Source: Caenorhabditis elegans (Eukaryota; Nematoda; Chromadorea; Rhabditida; Rhabditidae). Taken from it: a DNA stretch of 64,000 nt. Location: contig NC_003284.9 of NCBI RefSeq assembly GCF_000002985.6, positions 3,968,001-4,032,000 on the forward strand, in the 5' to 3' direction. The translations under genes and the position numbers were made by a program. Positions 23,329 through 35,531 of this stretch are shown one piece after another (the stretch's first letter is position 1; the number at the start of each line of letters is the position of its first letter). The notes beneath the pieces are model-generated. The model saw only the letters and a program-made list of their open reading frames with translations. It was not told where the DNA came from and ran no database searches.

Positions 23329-23930
23329 AGCATTCAAATAATTAAGCAAGAATTTGAAGGAACTTTGATGTTTCTAACGGAAACACCACATAACTAGCCA
23401 AACTGTACAATTCAAATAATGTCCCATTTTCAATGGAAACCCCATAAGAATATAAAAAGGTATATTTTCCGATTATAAGTTTATTATAAGTAAATAAACA
23501 TAGGTTGAGTATTTTTTAATTTCCAGTAGTAAAATGAATAATCTAGTTTTTATGTTTTAAGGTTTTCAAGGCATATTAAATTATTTTTCTTGATTGATTT
23601 TTCTCTAATATTATGTGTAAAACACCGTTTATGTAATTCATTCAGTTATTTTTTCCTTAAAAATAGTTATAAATGCATGTGTAACTATTGATTTTTAACC
23701 AAATTTTGAAGTTTCAGCAATTTTTTTCGGGATATCATGTTCTTCTTACGGTAAAATGTCTGAAAAATAGGCAAATTGTGTTTCAAATCAAATATTACCC
23801 AGAAAACAAAATATGTCCGGACTATCATTCATTTGGCGCGAGTTCGAAAAAAAATTAAGCATTTTCTAATTTTTTGTTTAAAATTCAGCATAAAATCGTG
23901 AAAAAATTTGAAAAAACTCGCAATTCCCAC

Positions 23931-23972
23931 ATTTGCCGTTTGCCGGAAAATATCGTTTGCCGCCCACCCCTG
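23931..23972. mobile_element. Transposon-like terminal fragment
   Basis: ATTTGCCGTTTGCCGG and TTTGCCGCCCACCCC resemble the TTTGCCG-rich ends of non-autonomous repeats common in C. elegans. It resembles the right end of the element at 25034-25380. Only one end is recognisable. Confidence 0.45.
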
Positions 23973-25033
23973 TCACAACCATCCGATTTAAAACTGAAGA
24001 ACAATTGGTTTTAAATTACCCAATTCTTCAATGCCCTTTTTTCTTGCGTGACATGCCCAAATTTCACTTAATTCTCAATCTCATCACATCGAATCCCGTT
24101 GTTCTTTCTCATCGTACGTCTTGCAAAAACATTTACTCACAAAGTGGTCATAATTCGATCTGATCGAATTAAAGGGAACTGTACCCGGTCACGTTTGCCC
24201 TTTTAACTACCAATGGAATTTCAACGACCATTCGCAGTTCTTCACCTGATTTTTGTTGTTGACACAAAACATGGGAAGTGAAACTATCCAGGGTTTTGGT
24301 TTGTTTCTTGTTGTGTAGACTTAGTGAAACAGAGCTTTTTGTTTTCTTATTTGAAAGAACATTAAAAAATCTACGTCATTATTTTCCCGGTGTTGATGAC
24401 GGACTTTTAATGCTCATATGATGAACGCATATGATACATACATTCTCAGATCATATTTGATCATTTATCTCATTTCCCTATAGGTTGTTGGTTTGAACAG
24501 AATGGACGCGTCTGCTGAATGCAAATTTCAAAATGAGGCGTCGGAATACATATATTTGGAGAAGATAACTCAATAGATCCGTCCTCTGAACGGCATATTA
24601 TTTTTTTTCCGCTTTTTTTTACCCCGCTTCTTTTTTTTCTCATCTTCTTTCATCATATCCTTTTATTATAATTCAACGTTCTCCTCTAATCCCGTTGTTT
24701 CTTGTTTTTTCTATCCTGAGCGCACTGCTTTTTTGACATCTACCCACTTATGACGTTTGTATCAGGTAGATTTAAGTGTGAGCAAAGAGTTGCACAATTT
24801 CCAGATAATAGAAATTTTTTTGAAGTTAAAAGTATTGAACAAACTAAAACAAAAATATATAAACCACTGGCATGTGTAAATTGTCAACTTCCGCAAAACG
24901 TTCGATGGTTTTTATTTATTTTTAATTTCAAATTTGAAAAAAATACCTGTATTCTATTATTTTACTACGTCGTAATTTTGGAGATGACCAAAAAAAAATG
25001 TTTCACAATTTTTAATTTATGTGCCTCGATTTA

Positions 25034-25380
25034 AAGGTGGGCAGTTCTTTTGGAAAATTTATGTTCGGAAAATTAGCAAATTGCCGGTTTTCCGAAATCG
25101 CCAAAAAATTGCTTTAAAAATTTGGCATCTTACAGGAAATTTTCTTACTTTGCCAAAACAAACATCATGTCGAAAAATTTTAACAGGAAACTGCATTTTT
25201 TTTTAGTTTTTTTTGTGGAATTGTCTTAATTCCATGTTAGCTTCAGAAAAAGGTTATAGGATTGATTCAATTTTGCAGTTCAAATAAAGAAATGCCAAAT
25301 TTTCCGAAAAAAAAACTACCAAGCAAAAAAGGCCAAAAATGTTCAATTTAAGCAATTGCCAATTTTTCCGTTTGCCGCCC
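25034..25380. mobile_element. Degenerate non-autonomous repeat with GGTGGGC...GCCGCCC ends
   Basis: The left edge reads AAAGGTGGGCAG and the right edge TTCCGTTTGCCGCCC, which are approximately inverted. Inside are several AGCAAATTGCCG- and TTTTCCGAAA-type motifs on both strands. This fits an old miniature element or repeat of the TTTGCCG class. There is no coding capacity. Confidence 0.5.
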
Positions 25381-26601
25381 GATCGATTTTTTGTTTTTTT
25401 CTAATTCTAGGTGTTTTAGAAGATGTTTCATTATGCCATTTGCTCGTTTGTCATTATTTTGTTCTAATGCTGTTGTAATGCTAGTGGTGAAAAAATTCAA
25501 AAAAAATTTACAAAGTTTTTTGAAAATTGAAAAATCCCAGTTTCTGCTACATTTTTGAAATTGCCAATCAAAAAAAGGTTTCCTTCGAATTTTATGGTCT
25601 ACTCATGTTTTAAATATTGATAATCTTTTTTTGCTTACTGCTCCAACTTTAAGACAAAGTTTTTACTGGGTGCGGACACATTATTTAAAAAAAAATAACT
25701 ACATTTTCTTCAGTGTTTCATATGTAATTATTCACTGAAATTGAGCTTTAAGCTTGAAAGTATTTTTACTTTGATGATTAATCTCGACACATCCAACACA
25801 ACAAAAGAGAGGAAATGAAAAAGTAAAAGTTATTTAAAAATATATAAAAATTGAAAACATGTTTCAGTCAAAGATCTTGTTCTAAATAACTGGTAGGCAA
25901 TTTGTGTGAATGAAGCGCTCCGGTGAATAGAAGTAGATTGAGACGCATTCATGATGCTCCAATTCAAAATGAAGAAGAAGAGCTCCTATTCTATTTTTCC
26001 TCTTTTCTTTTATTCCCTCTTTTCCGTTTAGTTTGTCTATATGCTTTGAGCTAGTATTTATTATTATTTTTTTATAATTTAGAAAAATAATTGTTTAAAA
26101 TAGATGACGAAAGCCGAATCACTTTTGTTTGGCAAGTGTTAAGGTCTCTGACGATTGAGTGGATTATGAGATTAATGAATAATGAAAAAGTGCGGAGAGC
26201 AAGTTTTGATTAAAAAATAGTGAGTTAAATTAGTCCATATTTTACCATTGCGTGATAGAGTTTCATTAATCTATAATTACGTTGAGTTCTCAGTGTGTTT
26301 TTTTTAATTTTAGAGTCAAATGTCAATAACATATTATTAACGCGCTTGCAAAGTAAGTTTGATTTCAAACTTGTAATTTATTTTTTCCAAACAAAATTGT
26401 TTATCGTTTAATAATTTTAATTTCTCAAAATTGTCTTAACAACTAAACAAACAATTTAGAGTTCAAAATGTTACCTCGAGCAAATACTTTTAGTTACTGT
26501 TTGATTTTAGCCCTTCACGTGAACAAACCCAATTCTTCTTCCTAGTAACCGCGCAGTATTTACCCATTTAAATACGACCTATCTTTCGTCGCTGCCAACA
26601 C

Positions 26602-26678
26602 GCGTTCGTGGTGTAATGGTCGGCATGGATGCCTTCCAAGCATTCGACGGGGGTTCGATTCCCCCCCCCCCGAACGCA
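26602..26678 (+). tRNA. tRNA-Gly (UCC) with a five-base C expansion
   Basis: The acceptor stem GCGTTCG pairs perfectly with CGAACGC, discriminator A. The anticodon loop CTTCCAA gives anticodon TCC, reading glycine GGA/GGG. The T arm starts GGGGG-TTCGATT. The T stem's 3' strand plus the next acceptor base should be six C, but eleven are present (26661-26671). The gene is therefore 77 rather than 72 bases long. Five unpaired C between T stem and acceptor stem would disrupt stacking of the two helices. It is either a tRNA pseudogene, a polymorphic allele or a homopolymer length error. The internal A- and B-box sequences look intact. Confidence 0.85.
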
Positions 26679-29380
26679 TACATTTTTTTTTGATTTATTT
26701 AAAGATCGTGTCAGTTTAGAAATAGACTTTCTATTTTAAGTTTTAAGACTTCATATCTTGTGTATTTTTAGTTGCACCACCACTTGTTAATTCGAATAAC
26801 TCCATAATTCATTCATATATATTCCACTACTCTTGTCCTAGTGCAATTTATACGGAAGTGCACAAAATAAGTTAGCGAAGAGGTGCAGAAGAGCAGGGTA
26901 ACCTGGATGACGTGGTGGGGTACTTCAAGCTTTCTATCGCAATTAGCCAGATTGCCCATTTCTGTTTTTCGATGTTTTCTTAAATAGTGCTATACATTTC
27001 TCGAGAACTTTTTTCCTGAAAAATTTATGAGCATTCCTAGGAGCCTAGGAGCACGGTAACATGCTCCTTTTTTTGAAAAAAAAAGAAAAATAGAGCAATA
27101 TGGCTCAATAGCTCAGCTCAGCTCAACAAGCAAAGAATTGCTGAACTGCTCACCCATGTCTTTGTCCCGACCCGTTATTCGTCTTCTTTTCTCTTTTTTT
27201 TCTTTATATATTTGTTTTTTCTCCGAAAATGAGCTTCAGCTACAATTTGAAACTTGAGAAAACTAATACATACTTTCCATATCAAATTCAGGATGCAATT
27301 TTTTCCATGCAGAAGGACTCATTATTGGATTTACCACTTCCTATTCTATGACGTGCTTGTGTTCTCATTTCAAAATTTGCGCTCAAATTAGCTACAGTAC
27401 TCCATTTCACATTTTTTTCTTGTCTTCGGCGTCCATGTAATCGCTGCTAATAGTCATGATTGTCGCTCTTTTCTCTCATTTCCATTCACAGCCTATTTCT
27501 TGTCATTTTACCATATTTCTTCTCGGTTCAAATTTGGCTTTTAAGAATGGGGGCGGGGCAACTTCAGAAGCTTGAAGAGAAAAAAACATGGTTAGTGTTT
27601 TGACGTCCATTTTTTGCACCTTTTTTGTTTCGACTCTCTCTCTTCATTTCTCATTTTTGTGCTTCTTCACTTCTGTCAGCTGAATCAAAGCGATTCCAAA
27701 AAAAAAGAAGCGAAGGAGAGTCAGAGAGCACCAATTTCCCGCGAAACAGAAAAAAAATTGCGAACGAACTTCTCAAAATCTGTGGGGCATTTACGCTTCA
27801 CTCTGAAAATTCCTAAAAGCCTCACTGACCATCCTTGACCTTGGAGGAGGTGCCTCTCATTGAATACGACTTCAAATCTCCCATCATTTGTTGCACACAA
27901 CGGCGTGGGTTCATAATTAAAAATGGACGACGACGCTTAATGCCATATTTATGACGTGATTCTTCAAGTGTCATCTCGCCGACTTCTCATCGTGTTCTGA
28001 TTTTTGTGCTCATTTCCCATGCTTCCAGTTGAACAAGCTGTGATTAATCATATTAAAAAGCATAAAGTTGCAAATATGTTCGGGCATGTATAGAGATAGC
28101 ATAAGTTTCAAACTACAAGTTTTTTCTCGAGCTTTTTAAAATTGGGTACAATAAAATTGAGAGAGAGAGAGAGAGAGACAGAGAGAGATTAGGTATAATC
28201 CTATAAGAAAAAGGTTGTTATCATTTTCATAAATTCTGATCTACTATGTGGGTGGGAGGTGGTACTATGAGATTAAAAAATGTAAATTAAATCAAAAACC
28301 GGCATTTTTTCAACAATTTCTATCAAAAATATAGTTAGTTTTAAGTGAAGTTTTAAAGCTTTTTTCAAATAATTTGATTTTACTTGCTAATCTTACCGCT
28401 TTTTTATAGTTTTGGCTGATAGAAAAATAATCGGAAATCCATTTGATTTTAAAAAATTATATACTTCAGTTATTTTGAGACGTTCCGTTTTTTTGGGAAA
28501 TTTTGGCTTCAAAAAATTAAATGTTCATATTGTTTCAAACTGGTATGATGAGTTATCTGTGTCAAAAAAATATAAAAATTACAAAATAAAATTTAGTACA
28601 TACAAAAACGCGCAGAGCCAAGATATGGGCAGAGTGTAGTTTATTTTTTATATAACAAAATAAAAAATTGAAAAAAAAATTTTTTTTGACAATTTTTGAG
28701 TTTGCGCAACTTTTTGAGAAAACTATTGCACTGTTGCATGTTCGAATCTCTACAATGTTTTGATATGAATATTTGGAACACAAGTAGACCAATAAATCGA
28801 GAATAATTTTTAGGCCAAAATAATTTTAGGCCAAAAAATTGACAAAAACTAAGCAATTAGCGCTTTTTGAAACAATTTTAAAAAAATTCAGAACAGTTTT
28901 GGAAAGTTCTCCTATGTTGTTTTATCATTTTCACACCATTGGAGTGATTTTTTAAATTTTCTTACTGACGCTACTTCCCCAGTAACAATACTTGATCGTT
29001 GCAATATTTCCTACTAAATTCTCTATTTCGCCATTCTTAAATGTTTATAAATCAGAAACTTGTCAAAATTTGCTGAAAACTAGAGCATTCTCTCCACGTT
29101 TCTCACTTTTCCCCTTTACATGTCACACAGCTCACGTTCGCATTAGTCAAATATGCTGCTGAGCAGAGAGTCGAAAGAAAATCGCTGGCTTCATCTTGAG
29201 CTACAACACAAATTGCACAAGTTCCCATAGCCTTTTTTTTTGTGAATTTTGTCCTCTTCTTCCCAATTGTGTTCTACGTCATTTGAAATAATTAAATATT
29301 TGCTATAACTTTAAAGAAAATAAAATACTTGATTTCCAGTGTTTCATCTGATATTTCTCATTCGGCTGTTTAGCGACGTT
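26679..29380. other. Upstream region of the C1orf21-like gene
   Basis: No supported gene. It contains an interrupted GA microsatellite at about 28160-28189 and the fullest copy of the dispersed repeat (28709-28793). A TTTCCAG acceptor lies at about 29333-29339, 41 bases before the ATG at 29381, and is a likely splice-leader or 5' UTR acceptor. Confidence 0.55.
28709..28793 (+). repeat. Dispersed repeat, fullest copy
   Basis: Reads AACTTTTTGAGAAAACTATT, then GCACTGTTGCATGTTCGAAT, and ends near GGAACACAAGTAGACC. It shares these blocks with the copies listed under 6718-6763, in both orientations. It is non-coding and probably a remnant of a transposable element. Confidence 0.6.
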
Positions 29381-30508
29381 ATGGGCTGTCACTTCTCGCG
29401 CACGTCGTCTACCGAAGATATCCGCAAAAGTGTTGATAAGACTCCAGGTATGTGGCTATAAAAACGTTATCTTTGTTTAATATCAATTTTCTAGAACCAC
29501 TTCCCAAAAAGCCGACACCAACGAATCGCGCTCCAGCTCAAGAGCTGCGAAGTGCTAACAACGGAAATATTCTGCAAATTGCTGGAAAGCCAATCATGTG
29601 AGTTGCCGGTTATGTTTAATTGAATTTTTTACTTTTGGACTTCAGGTGGAGTTAGTTTAACAAAAATAAATAAAATGAAAAATCAGTAGGAAAAGGTTTT
29701 GAGATCTGTATTTGTTAGGGGACTTTTTGTGAAAAATCTAAGAAATAGTTTGTAAAAGCATTCTTTCAGCAATTTCTGAAAGCTTCTTTTAAACTTGGAA
29801 TTAAAAAAATTCTTTTGGCATTGGAATTTTAGTAAAATTTGTATACTCTTTGAATGAGGTTTTAATAACTTAAACATGTGAGTAACGTATTTTGCTAAAA
29901 AATAGTGGAATGGGTCCTAATAATTGGATATACCTGTAAAAAAAGTATAAAACTTACAATTTGTTAAATGATTTTTTCAATTTTGCAAAGATTTCGAGAA
30001 ACTATTTAGGTCACGCCTAATTTCTTTTGAGTTTTCCGGTAAATCCGAATTAATTTTTATGGTCACATTTAAAAAAGAAAATCTGAATTATTTGTGGACA
30101 AATTAACAAAATTTTATAACGTGTTTATTTTGTCGGGTACCCTTCATGAAATAAAAACATACTAGTGAACATTTCATGACTTGGAAAAAAAACCAAATTT
30201 CCCCTCAGCTTATTTACAAATCTGACGTCATCTTGAAATCGGAAGCCACTATTTTTAACTCTCGGAAACTACTTCCGCAGTTCCACTTTATTCAAAAGAA
30301 GAAAAGAGTCGAAAAGAAAGGCGGAACTAAAATCTGAATTCCAAAATAAAGACCATTTATTTCAGCGAGGTCGAAAGTGCCAGTCAAGCCGATTTCTTCC
30401 GTATGTTGGACGACAAAATCAATAGGGTTGGTTGGAAGTTTAAGCATTGATTGAAATTGAACTTAAAATTTTCAGGGAAAAGGCGGCGATTCTGACAGTG
30501 AAAACTGA
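29381..30508 (+). CDS. N-myristoylated C1orf21-like (DUF4612) protein, 87 aa
   Basis: Four exons (29381-29447, 29495-29597, 30366-30426, 30476-30508) join to 264 nt in frame. The protein begins MGCHFSRTSS: Gly2 fits N-myristoylation and Cys3 fits palmitoylation, so it should sit on the inner face of membranes. A proline-rich linker (residues 23-36) leads to a C-terminal block SQADFFRMLDDKINRGKG and a short acidic tail DSDSEN. That block closely matches, from memory, vertebrate C1orf21 (QEFFRMLDEKIEKGRD), and that protein also starts MGC. The match covers both ends and the length is comparable, so family membership is likely. Biochemical function is unknown to me. Introns 1 and 3 are short (47 and 49 bases); intron 2 is 768 bases. 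Confidence 0.85.
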
Positions 30509-33500
30509 CACGTCGAAATTCAGTGATATTCCTAACAATTCGAGTGCTTCTGTATCATGTCCGGTTACAACATTCCATTTTTATGGAATGACTTCAAACA
30601 TCCTGGTGGTTTTCTTTATCTTCTTCCTCTCTTGACCCTCTCTTTTAAAGTTTGCCACTGTTCGTACCATATCCTATCATAATTACCATTTCCCTTTTTT
30701 TTGCTTCTCTGACGGTTTCGTAGTGCGGTTCACGACCAATCACTCTTAAGTTACCTATTCTGTGTTCCTCCTACGTATTTTTTCTTGCAAAAACATTGTA
30801 GAACAATAACGACAGATTGATTACTTCACGGCTAATGGAAACACAAATTCAAACGTTTCCCATATTATAGATTAAATTTCAATTTTTTCCAAACTTTGTT
30901 ACTTATTTTTGATTGACTGTGATACAGGTGAACATCCTTATGAGAAAATGAACTGGTGAGATCTTGTCAAATCAAATTTGTAACAGAGTATGTAACTTTA
31001 GAATTTTTGACTAGAAACACTTTGTGCCCCCCGATTTTTGTACTTACTGTCATTTCCTAGCTTTCCCTCCAACGTTTTCAGGTCTCTCTTTCCGAATAAC
31101 CCCCGTTCATCGAAAATATTTCGCTTTCACAGTTTTCCACATTCCCATTAGTCCCTCTTTATTTTTATCTATGGATCGATATTACTATGATCAATTGTTC
31201 ATGTCAAATTTTTGTACTTGTCCTTTTTATTTTCTTTTTAAAAAATGTTTCCCTCACTTCTTTGAATATATATTTTTTCAACTGTTTCAAATTTATTCTC
31301 CTTTCTGTTTTCCACGTCCGAATAATGAATGTTTGGCAAATATTATGTTGTATTGAGAATTTTCACACGATTTGCGAGGTGTGTCTGAATTCAAAAAAAG
31401 AATATGTAAATGTAAATATGTAAATGTCTGTAACGGACACATCAAAAATAACTATGCTTTAACGAGTTTAAACTCGGTTGATACATATATCCACAAATCC
31501 TAAAGGCTCTAAAGACGAATTTTAACATAATGGTTTGAATTTGACACAATTAAATTTCAAAATTGAATTTTATACAATTTATCATCCCAATTTATCATTC
31601 AGCTCAATAATTTTCTTGTTGTTTGTGATTATTTGTGCCTAATCCCAATTTAGTTAACTTGAACTGGAAGCATGAGACATTTGCTTTTTGGATTTGTAAT
31701 GCAATTTTTCAGTCCACCTTCTGTTTCAGAAAAATCGTATTAACAAATAATGGAGTTATCTGATCTAAATTGAATATAGCAGAATATGACATCAGATGGA
31801 AGTCATTTTTAATTTTATACCCGACGAGCAAAATAAAATCTTCAGTGCCCACATTGGCGTATTTGATAGATATGAGAAACAACCGCATTGGTTACCAGCG
31901 CCAATTTTTTTCGGAAGCTCCGTGTTCTCTGGTTTTTCTACACTGTAGAATTTTCCTTTTAAACTGCCACAAATATATAAATTCGGTGTTTTTTATTGCT
32001 TTTTTGCGCGATTTAGAAGTGAAGAGCCACCGGATGAATTTTGAATAAAACTTGTTTTAATTTGGCAAACGGGGACATATTTTTTCTTTGAAAGCTCACA
32101 GAGCTTTTTTTTCTGAAATTTTTGCTGCTTATAATTCACATTTCACCATTTTCTAAATTTATTAAGTTTGCTTATCATAGTCCAAAGTCATAAAAAATAC
32201 TAGAAAAGCAGTTGAAGAATTTCTAGATTTTCTAAAAGTTTTGATCCAAAGTTTTTTTAAATTGTCAAATTTTCTAAGAATTTTTTTAAATAAAATATAG
32301 ACAACTTAACAAAAAGACAAAAATCAATTGGCATGCATGGTTTGCAAAAAAATTTTGATTTTTTTTGCTTGTTCAATGTTATTTTCTGTAGCTTTATATA
32401 CTTGATATGTATTTTCTTTGAAAAATTGTCAAACGTAAAATTGAAACATATAACCTGGCACAACACAAGAAAGTTTAAACGATAAAAGTGCAAAAATAAG
32501 ACACTAAGAACTAAACGAATCATAATTGCAACTTTCTCAAAGTTTATCATTTTCTGTATGCAATTTTATCTTAAACACCCCGCGCTAAATCTTACTATTT
32601 CGAAATTCTCTGTGATCTATCATTTTTTCAAGTTAGAGTTCAGAAGTCTACAATGTCATTTGTTTATTCAGTTTTACCCAAGGTGCAAAGGTTCCAAGTG
32701 TCGTGCGACCTTTTGAAATATTCAGTTCCGGCCTGGGTATCAATTTTCTAATTGCTACATCAAAAATTCCCCCACTGCGTGGCATTTGACAGAAATGGTC
32801 ACATGTATTTGAACAGAAAAAACTGACGAATTCTCTTTGTTTGACCAACTAATGAAAACTCAATTTTTGCTCTTTTTCAAATAAAATCCGAATAAATCTT
32901 GGCGGCTCTTCATTCGTCAAATCAGTCGGATTCACATTGTGTAAACATCATTTTTCGATCATTGCATTCTCAAAGGCTCTCGATTTCTCCAACATGTTAA
33001 TGTCAGAAACTAAGCCCTGAAATTCTGAGTTTGTGTGAGTTTTGTGTCATTTTCTCACAACACAATCTACCAGAAAACCAAACCTACCTTTTTCTGTGCT
33101 TTTCAGGCTTTCCAATTTCAGTATCACAATAGCGGGTTTCAATTATTCAGAGAAGATTTGAATGACTTCTCATTCTTTCAGAAAGCTGTGAAAGTACCCG
33201 CGAACCGGAATGTCCTAATCAAGAAAGAGCTGGCTCCTCCTCTCTATTTTTCGTCTTCTTTCTCCTTCCATTCCATAGATAATCCTCCCCGAAGTTGGCG
33301 GATAGCTTTCTTTGAGTCGTTTCCAGTCACTCCATCTTGTTTCTTTCCGTGTCATTTCCGTTTGTCAGGAAAAAGTTCCAAAATCGCCATTAGCAAATCA
33401 TTACGTCCAAATAGAGATTATGTTTTATTCACTAATATGAAGACGAGGATTTGAGTATGTGTACACGATGATGTTGTAGCCGGGTTGCTAGGTGTCTTTG

Positions 33501-35531
33501 GTTTTTTTTTCAAGTAGTTTTCAGAAGTAATAATTCATTGTTGAGTTTAAACAATAACGTCAATCCTTACTTCAGGCAATTTGCAATATGAATGATTTTA
33601 GGTACTCTATTCCAGATGCGCCACTTTGCGATTATTGTACTTTACTCTCGTTTCTATGACATTTCCATCTATTTCAGAAAAGCATTGTTGTATTCAATTT
33701 TTTTTTTAAACATACATATACATGCCTGTCCTGTCGAGACTTGGTACCGTATTTTTGCGCAAAAATCGGAAAATTTAAAGTCAGTGTCATAGTGCTGTTT
33801 TGGATTATCAGTCGAAAATGCCAATTTCTCCTAAATTTTATAAATTCAAAGTTGGAATAAAAATAATGGTTTTTTCTACGACTTTTTGTTTTTATAGTTT
33901 TCTAGTTTAAAAAATTGTAAGTGTTTGAGATTCGAACTTCGAATATGCAGAGTTAAATATTTTGACGATTTGGCAACTTGCCAATAACTTTGACTTACTC
34001 TATCATAATTATTACTATCCATCAATGCTACTTCTGAAAAAAAAAACCTCGTGGTTTTAAAGTTTTTAACGTATAAATATTTCACAACTTTTTTTACTAA
34101 CAAAATTTCATATCCTTGAGCTCAATTTTTTTCAAAATAGAGCACTCTATGTTTTTTTTTTCGTTCACTAGCTTTTTTTAAAACATGAACCGTGGTGAGT
34201 TTGAATATATTTTTTTAAGAAGCGTGACAGATTCAGGCACAACTCACGTTGAGCCACACATTTTGAAGTGGTTGTGCTCCTCATATGCCCTTTTCTAGAT
34301 TTGTTTTCCACTCTTCCTTCCTCCCATCACTCCAAGTTCTCGGACGACAGACGAACGCAGTCAACTGTGAACATCCTTTCATTGGCATATCCCTGCTACT
34401 TTTGTGCTTCCGAAATTTCATTTCAGGATCAGCCCTTTTAAAGTGCTCCACTTTGATTAACTCAAACTCCAATTGGTCCTCGGCAATTTTTTTTCTACCA
34501 AATGAGATTTGCAAGTCTTCAAAAAAGAAAGAAAAACATGCACATCTTTAGGCACTTTTCAAGTAACTTCACTTTTTTTTCTCTTTTTTGGTCCATGTTC
34601 TTGCTGTTCTCAATTATGGAGAGTGGCGCAAATTGTGCACTCTTTTCATAAACTTTCTTGCTTTGAAAAATTGTGTGTTGTATTTTGCATTCTGGTCGTT
34701 GAACTTTGATTTATTTCTCAGAAAAATTATAGCCTTTCTAACAAAATGTGTCACGTCACGTAGTGTCAGAAAATACTTTTTTTAAAAAGATTTCTCATTG
34801 CAAATACGTTTCTATTTTTCTGATGATATTAATTTTATTTCGTTTTTATTTTCTCAAAAGAAAAGTGTTTGAGCTCACTTTTGGACTCCCAGGCAAAAAA
34901 TTGTAAACGCACTTATAATAGTCAACTATATTAGTCAAATGTACCCAAAAACTAGAATAACCCACGCTAAAAAAATGTTTTGGATTTTTCAAACTCTCCA
35001 GTCAAAGTTTTGGTAAATTTCCAAATTTTCCCAAAATGTAAACTTTTTGAAAAAATCGAAAAGCATAATATTAATGTGATTGGTAATTTTTGAAAAATTT
35101 CCCCACAGTCGATGTTCCAATTTCGAACAAGCAAAAAATTCTGCAAAAATATGAAATTCAAAGTCGGTTTGCTATTTTTATCATTGCATTTACCCCTATG
35201 CCCGTAAAATGTTTTAAAAAAAAGTGATTTTGCCGATTTTTGGCAATTTTAAAGATGTAAAATTTTCTTTTTCCGTCATACCTGAGACAAAATCGAACTT
35301 GCTTTTTCTGAATAATGAGACAACACTAGAAAAAATTCGCTTTAAAGCCTTTTGAATTAAATTATTTCTACAAAAAAATCTACATAAAATAATACAATTT
35401 CAAAATCTCCCCTTTTCCAATTTAAAATAAGTCTCTGGCCCTAAACTTTGATAGATGATCTAATACCTGCTTAAACTATTTTCTCTGAATTTAACTTTCT
35501 TGTCCGCAATTTTTTCAATCCAACTTTAAGG
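30509..35531. other. 5-kb intergenic region
   Basis: No supported gene. Several open frames of 60-140 codons (for example 33035-33454 plus and 31024-31356 plus) are Phe/Ser-rich, lack splice or start support, and look like AT-rich noise. A dispersed-repeat fragment lies at 33885-33950 on the minus strand. Confidence 0.55.

Larger units (their letters stand above)
18494..26601. other. 8-kb intergenic region
   Basis: No supported gene. The 165-codon minus-strand frame at 19925-20422 is a by-product of a tandem repeat plus AT-rich sequence. Specific items are listed separately: hairpins near 20081 and 23302, the 20-bp minisatellite at 20253, a C18 run, and transposon-like ends near 23931 and 25034. 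Pyrimidine-rich plus-strand stretches at 22500-23200 and 24600-24720 look like promoter or outron composition, but no gene follows closely. Confidence 0.55.

Noticed and set aside
33035-33454. 139-codon plus-strand open frame
   Set aside because: It is Phe/Ser-rich and low in charged residues, with no recognisable motif and no acceptor near the ATG.
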